From Candidatus Altimarinota bacterium (lineage in GTDB: Bacteria; Patescibacteriota; Gracilibacteria; BD1-5; UBA2023): DNA of 64,000 nucleotides. The stretch is taken from contig JAQTON010000001.1 of the NCBI GenBank assembly GCA_028713325.1, forward strand, positions 470,644 through 534,643, read 5' to 3'. This document shows, piece after piece, positions 61,722-64,000 of this stretch. The translations under genes were made by a program, and so were the position numbers. The notes beneath the pieces were generated by a model. The model saw nothing but the letters and a program-made list of their open reading frames with translations. It searched no databases and had not been told where the DNA came from. How positions within the stretch are numbered: the stretch's first letter is position 1; each line of letters begins with the position of its first letter.

Positions 61722-63398
61722 ATGGTAAAAAACTTGAGTCATCCCTCAGATGAAATAATTCAAATGAGAAAGGATCTTCAATGAAAAATCCAGAAAATAG
61801 AGGATATCGGAACTCTGAAGAAAGTTTCTTCTATTCTCGAAGACGATGTCGATACGATTATCGAAATCAAAACGAAAGAACGGCTCGAAGAGGCACTCAA
61901 AACGAAACCGCAGTATCGTCTTCTCTGGGCGAATCTTGGAAGTGATTTCAGTCGTTCCATAGGAGAAACCGCCGTGGCGATAGGAGTCAATAAACGATCT
62001 GTTACGCAAAATACATCTCATAAAAATACTCCCCGCTATACCGAATATGATCGAAATTACATCAATTGGCTTGGAAAAAAACTGAATTTTCATTCTTCGG
62101 AACTCGAAAATATGACGGTCGAACAAATAGACGCCATCGCACACGAATATTTGGAATATGCCATCGAGCATGTTCTCTCTCTCCTGCAATCGTCCGTTCC
62201 TGTTCCCGAACAGAGGCATTTTAAAAGCCAGTATTTCGATACCATTCACAATATTCGCGGAATACGAACCATTCGGGAATATTTCACCCTCTACTATGAA
62301 ATCGAAAAGGAAAAGAAACAATATCTTCGTGATAATATAGGGCTTGACGGAATCAGGAACTGTGAGATGGCCCAGTACGAAATACAAAGAATTCTCGCAC
62401 TCTCCTATCAATATCGGGAACTCGAACAGAATCATAAATATATTCATCTCGAAGAGGATACGAACTATATCATCGAGAAATTCAAAGAACTTTTCTGAGA
62501 ACAAAAAATAAAACATACGAGTCTCGTTTCGGATAATCCGTTTTATCACTATACTGATACAAAAACAGCATATTGGAAAAAAAATTTGGAAGGTTTGTAT
62601 GAATATTACCCACAACCAGTAGACGGTGCGATATCGGATAAATTTGAAACAATCACTGTTCAATGAAGAACGCGCGATTTTAAAGGGAAGGAGATTATTA
62701 TTCCCATTCTGCATATTGCCTTTCGAAGCAATAAGGATCCTCAATCGACGATCGATAAACTCAACCGAAAGCAACACCTCTCGTTTGATGAAATCCTCGA
62801 CCATAAGGGGGTTATCTTCGTTTTGGAAAAATTCAAGAACGATAAAGAACATCCCGCGGAAATGCTTATAAAAATCCTCGAGAACACCCTCGGAGATCTC
62901 CGTTCCAGCTGGATCGAGTACCCGGAATTCAAACGAAATATGAATGATAATAAGGATACTTCCTCTGCTTATAATGTACTGAAAGGAGTTATCAATATCT
63001 CCTATACTCCTGAATTTCTTCAAAAAAAAGCGGAAGAACTCACGAGAGCGACAAAAGTTCTGGGAAAAATAGGAGGAAGAGCAAAAAAATGACCGGAGAT
63101 GGGCGTATTACAATCCTTTGTTACAAAAACCCACCAGCGATCGGAAAATTTACGGTATAAAATCCCTCTGGAAGTGCAGATTTTTGATCTGGAAGGGTAT
63201 ATCAAAGCGGAATTGGACGAATCATCCCCGGCACATCACAGTAAATATAAACATTTTCAACAGATAACCTCCCTTCCCCTCTACTGTCCGAAAGAAATTT
63301 ACGGAGAAGCGAACCTATCGAGAATTATGAATCCTGTTATCCATGAAAAGATGAGAAATGATGTGCATATAAAAATGAATAAAAAATCATCCAAATAA
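61722..63398 (+). CDS. RelA/SpoT-like nucleotidyltransferase-fold protein
   Basis: 558 aa, joined across four UGA codons. The C-terminal third resembles the (p)ppGpp synthetase fold: NKDPQSTIDKLNRKQ, DHKGVIFVLEKF with the metal-binding Asp, SSAYNVLKGVINI, and PLEVQIFDLEGYIKAE ... AHHSKYKHFQ, equivalent to the EVQI-R and AxHxxYK motifs. The N-terminal part is helical with a possible helix-turn-helix (ETAVAIGVNKRSVTQ). No HD hydrolase domain. It may be a small-alarmone synthetase-like signalling enzyme or a toxin-like relative. Confidence 0.6.
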
Positions 63399-63450
63399 TG
63401 GAATACGTATTTTCTCGAATTTTCTTCTCTTTTTATGGAAGATGCCGTCA

Positions 63451-63477
63451 CCCCCCTGTTTTTTTAGGGGGATTTTT
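63451..63477 (+). terminator. Terminator after RelA/SpoT-like gene
   Basis: CCCCC / GGGGG stem followed by ATTTTT. Confidence 0.75.
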
Positions 63478-64000
63478 ATTTCAACACTCTCCCGTCCCGA
63501 AGCACGATAATCCTCTCCGCATGGGCCGCCAAATCGTGAGCGTGCGTTACCATAATAATCGTTTTTCCTTGTACGTGGAGCTCCGCGAGAAGTCTCATAA
63601 TTTCCTTTGCGGTAACAGAATCGAGATTTCCCGTCGGTTCATCGGCAAGGATGATTTCTGGATTGTTCATAAGTGCTCGGGCGATAGCGACTCGTTGCTG
63701 TTGACCTCCGGAAAGTTCCCCCGGGAGACTCGCAATTTTCTCGGAAATTCCGAGACGTTCCAAAAGACTTTTTGCCCGTTCGAATCGCTCGTCGGACGAT
63801 TGTTCGGTATAAATTCCCGGAAGAGCGACATTTTCGAGAACATTCAATCTCGGAAGGAGGTGAAACTGCTGAAAGATGAAACCGATTTTCCTGCTCCGGA
63901 TATACGAGAGAGCTTCATCGTCATGAAGGACTGATACGTCCTCTCCTTCCAAAAGATACCGACCTCCGGAAAGCGGGTGGAGAAATCCGATAACATTCAG
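63476..64000 (-). CDS. ABC transporter ATP-binding protein (MacB/LolD type), cut by window
   Basis: The visible 174 residues carry the Q-loop IGFIFQQFHLLPRLNVLENV, signature LSGGQQQRVAIARAL, Walker B EIILADEPTGNLDS and the switch His MVTHAHDL. The Walker A lies beyond the right edge. LADEPTGNLDS is typical of the MacB/LolD/FtsE family (export or lipoprotein release). The partner permease must lie outside the window. Confidence 0.93.
   Translation of the reverse strand: MNVIGFLHPLSGGRYLLEGEDVSVLHDDEALSYIRSRKIGFIFQQFHLLPRLNVLENVALPGIYTEQSSDERFERAKSLLERLGISEKIASLPGELSGGQQQRVAIARALMNNPEIILADEPTGNLDSVTAKEIMRLLAELHVQGKTIIMVTHAHDLAAHAERIIVLRDGRVLK

Overview
This 64-kb window comes from a bacterium that reads UGA as glycine (translation table 25), so it belongs to the Absconditabacteria (SR1) / Gracilibacteria branch of the candidate phyla radiation. 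Under the standard code most genes here break into pieces. If UGA is read as Gly they join into full-length proteins, and UGA falls on invariant glycines: the Walker A loop of the kinase at 7558 and of the kinase ending at 57291, GNSGG of the trypsin-like protease, VGLGNPG of Pth, LGH of the tyrosine recombinase, and motif I of the methyltransferase. The window also carries the gene that makes this possible, a tRNA-Gly with a UCA anticodon at 36093-36171. All coordinates below use UAA and UAG as the only stops. Most starts lack a Shine-Dalgarno sequence and are preceded by a U-rich TTTCT or TTACT.

Layout. 1-9.9 kb: a tightly packed accessory operon (AsnRS-like ligase, SpeD, methyltransferase, HAD phosphatase, APH-HD fusion, MccF-like S66 peptidase), then a Nudix hydrolase and an ABC-2 exporter with a small P-loop kinase. 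Two related mini-genes for 20-26-aa peptides sit within and after this block. 9.9-14 kb: a VF530-type protein, a large helical-repeat protein and an unknown protein. 14-25 kb: FtsH, a FISUMP-like protein, NrdA behind two NrdR-like boxes, a BrnT/BrnA-like toxin-antitoxin islet flanked by a copy of the nrdA 3' end, a serine protease, an NlpC/P60 protein, NrdB and dihydrofolate reductase. 25-36 kb: PH-like membrane protein, HPF-like factor, RseP, Tgt, a surface protein, rhomboid, Lgt, AMMECR1, LspA, RluD-like and Ndk. 36-44.8 kb: the two tRNAs, a cyclophilin, UvrC, a TerB-domain protein, Pth, a lipoprotein, GatC, RecF and a large surface protein. 44.8-46 kb: a tyrosine recombinase next to a dif-like site, suggesting the chromosome terminus. 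46-50 kb: VirB2-like membrane proteins and PilT. 50-64 kb: YbaB, methionine aminopeptidase, a C1q-like surface protein, IleRS with an inserted histidine-phosphatase domain behind a T-box riboswitch, nucleotide-handling enzymes, two large cell-wall-lytic proteins, a RelA/SpoT-like protein and an ABC ATPase cut by the right edge.

How the genes work together. Lgt, LspA and a lipobox protein form a lipoprotein route. RseP, FtsH and rhomboid are membrane proteases. NrdA/NrdB with dihydrofolate reductase, Ndk, a nucleotide kinase and a DUF84 NTPase cover deoxynucleotide supply and pool cleaning. PilT, VirB2-like proteins, surface fibre-like proteins and muramidases fit a host-attached or predatory epibiont. 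The least explained parts are the left-hand operon with its mini-genes, the IleRS-phosphatase fusion, and a dispersed repeat of about 120 bp present in four copies.
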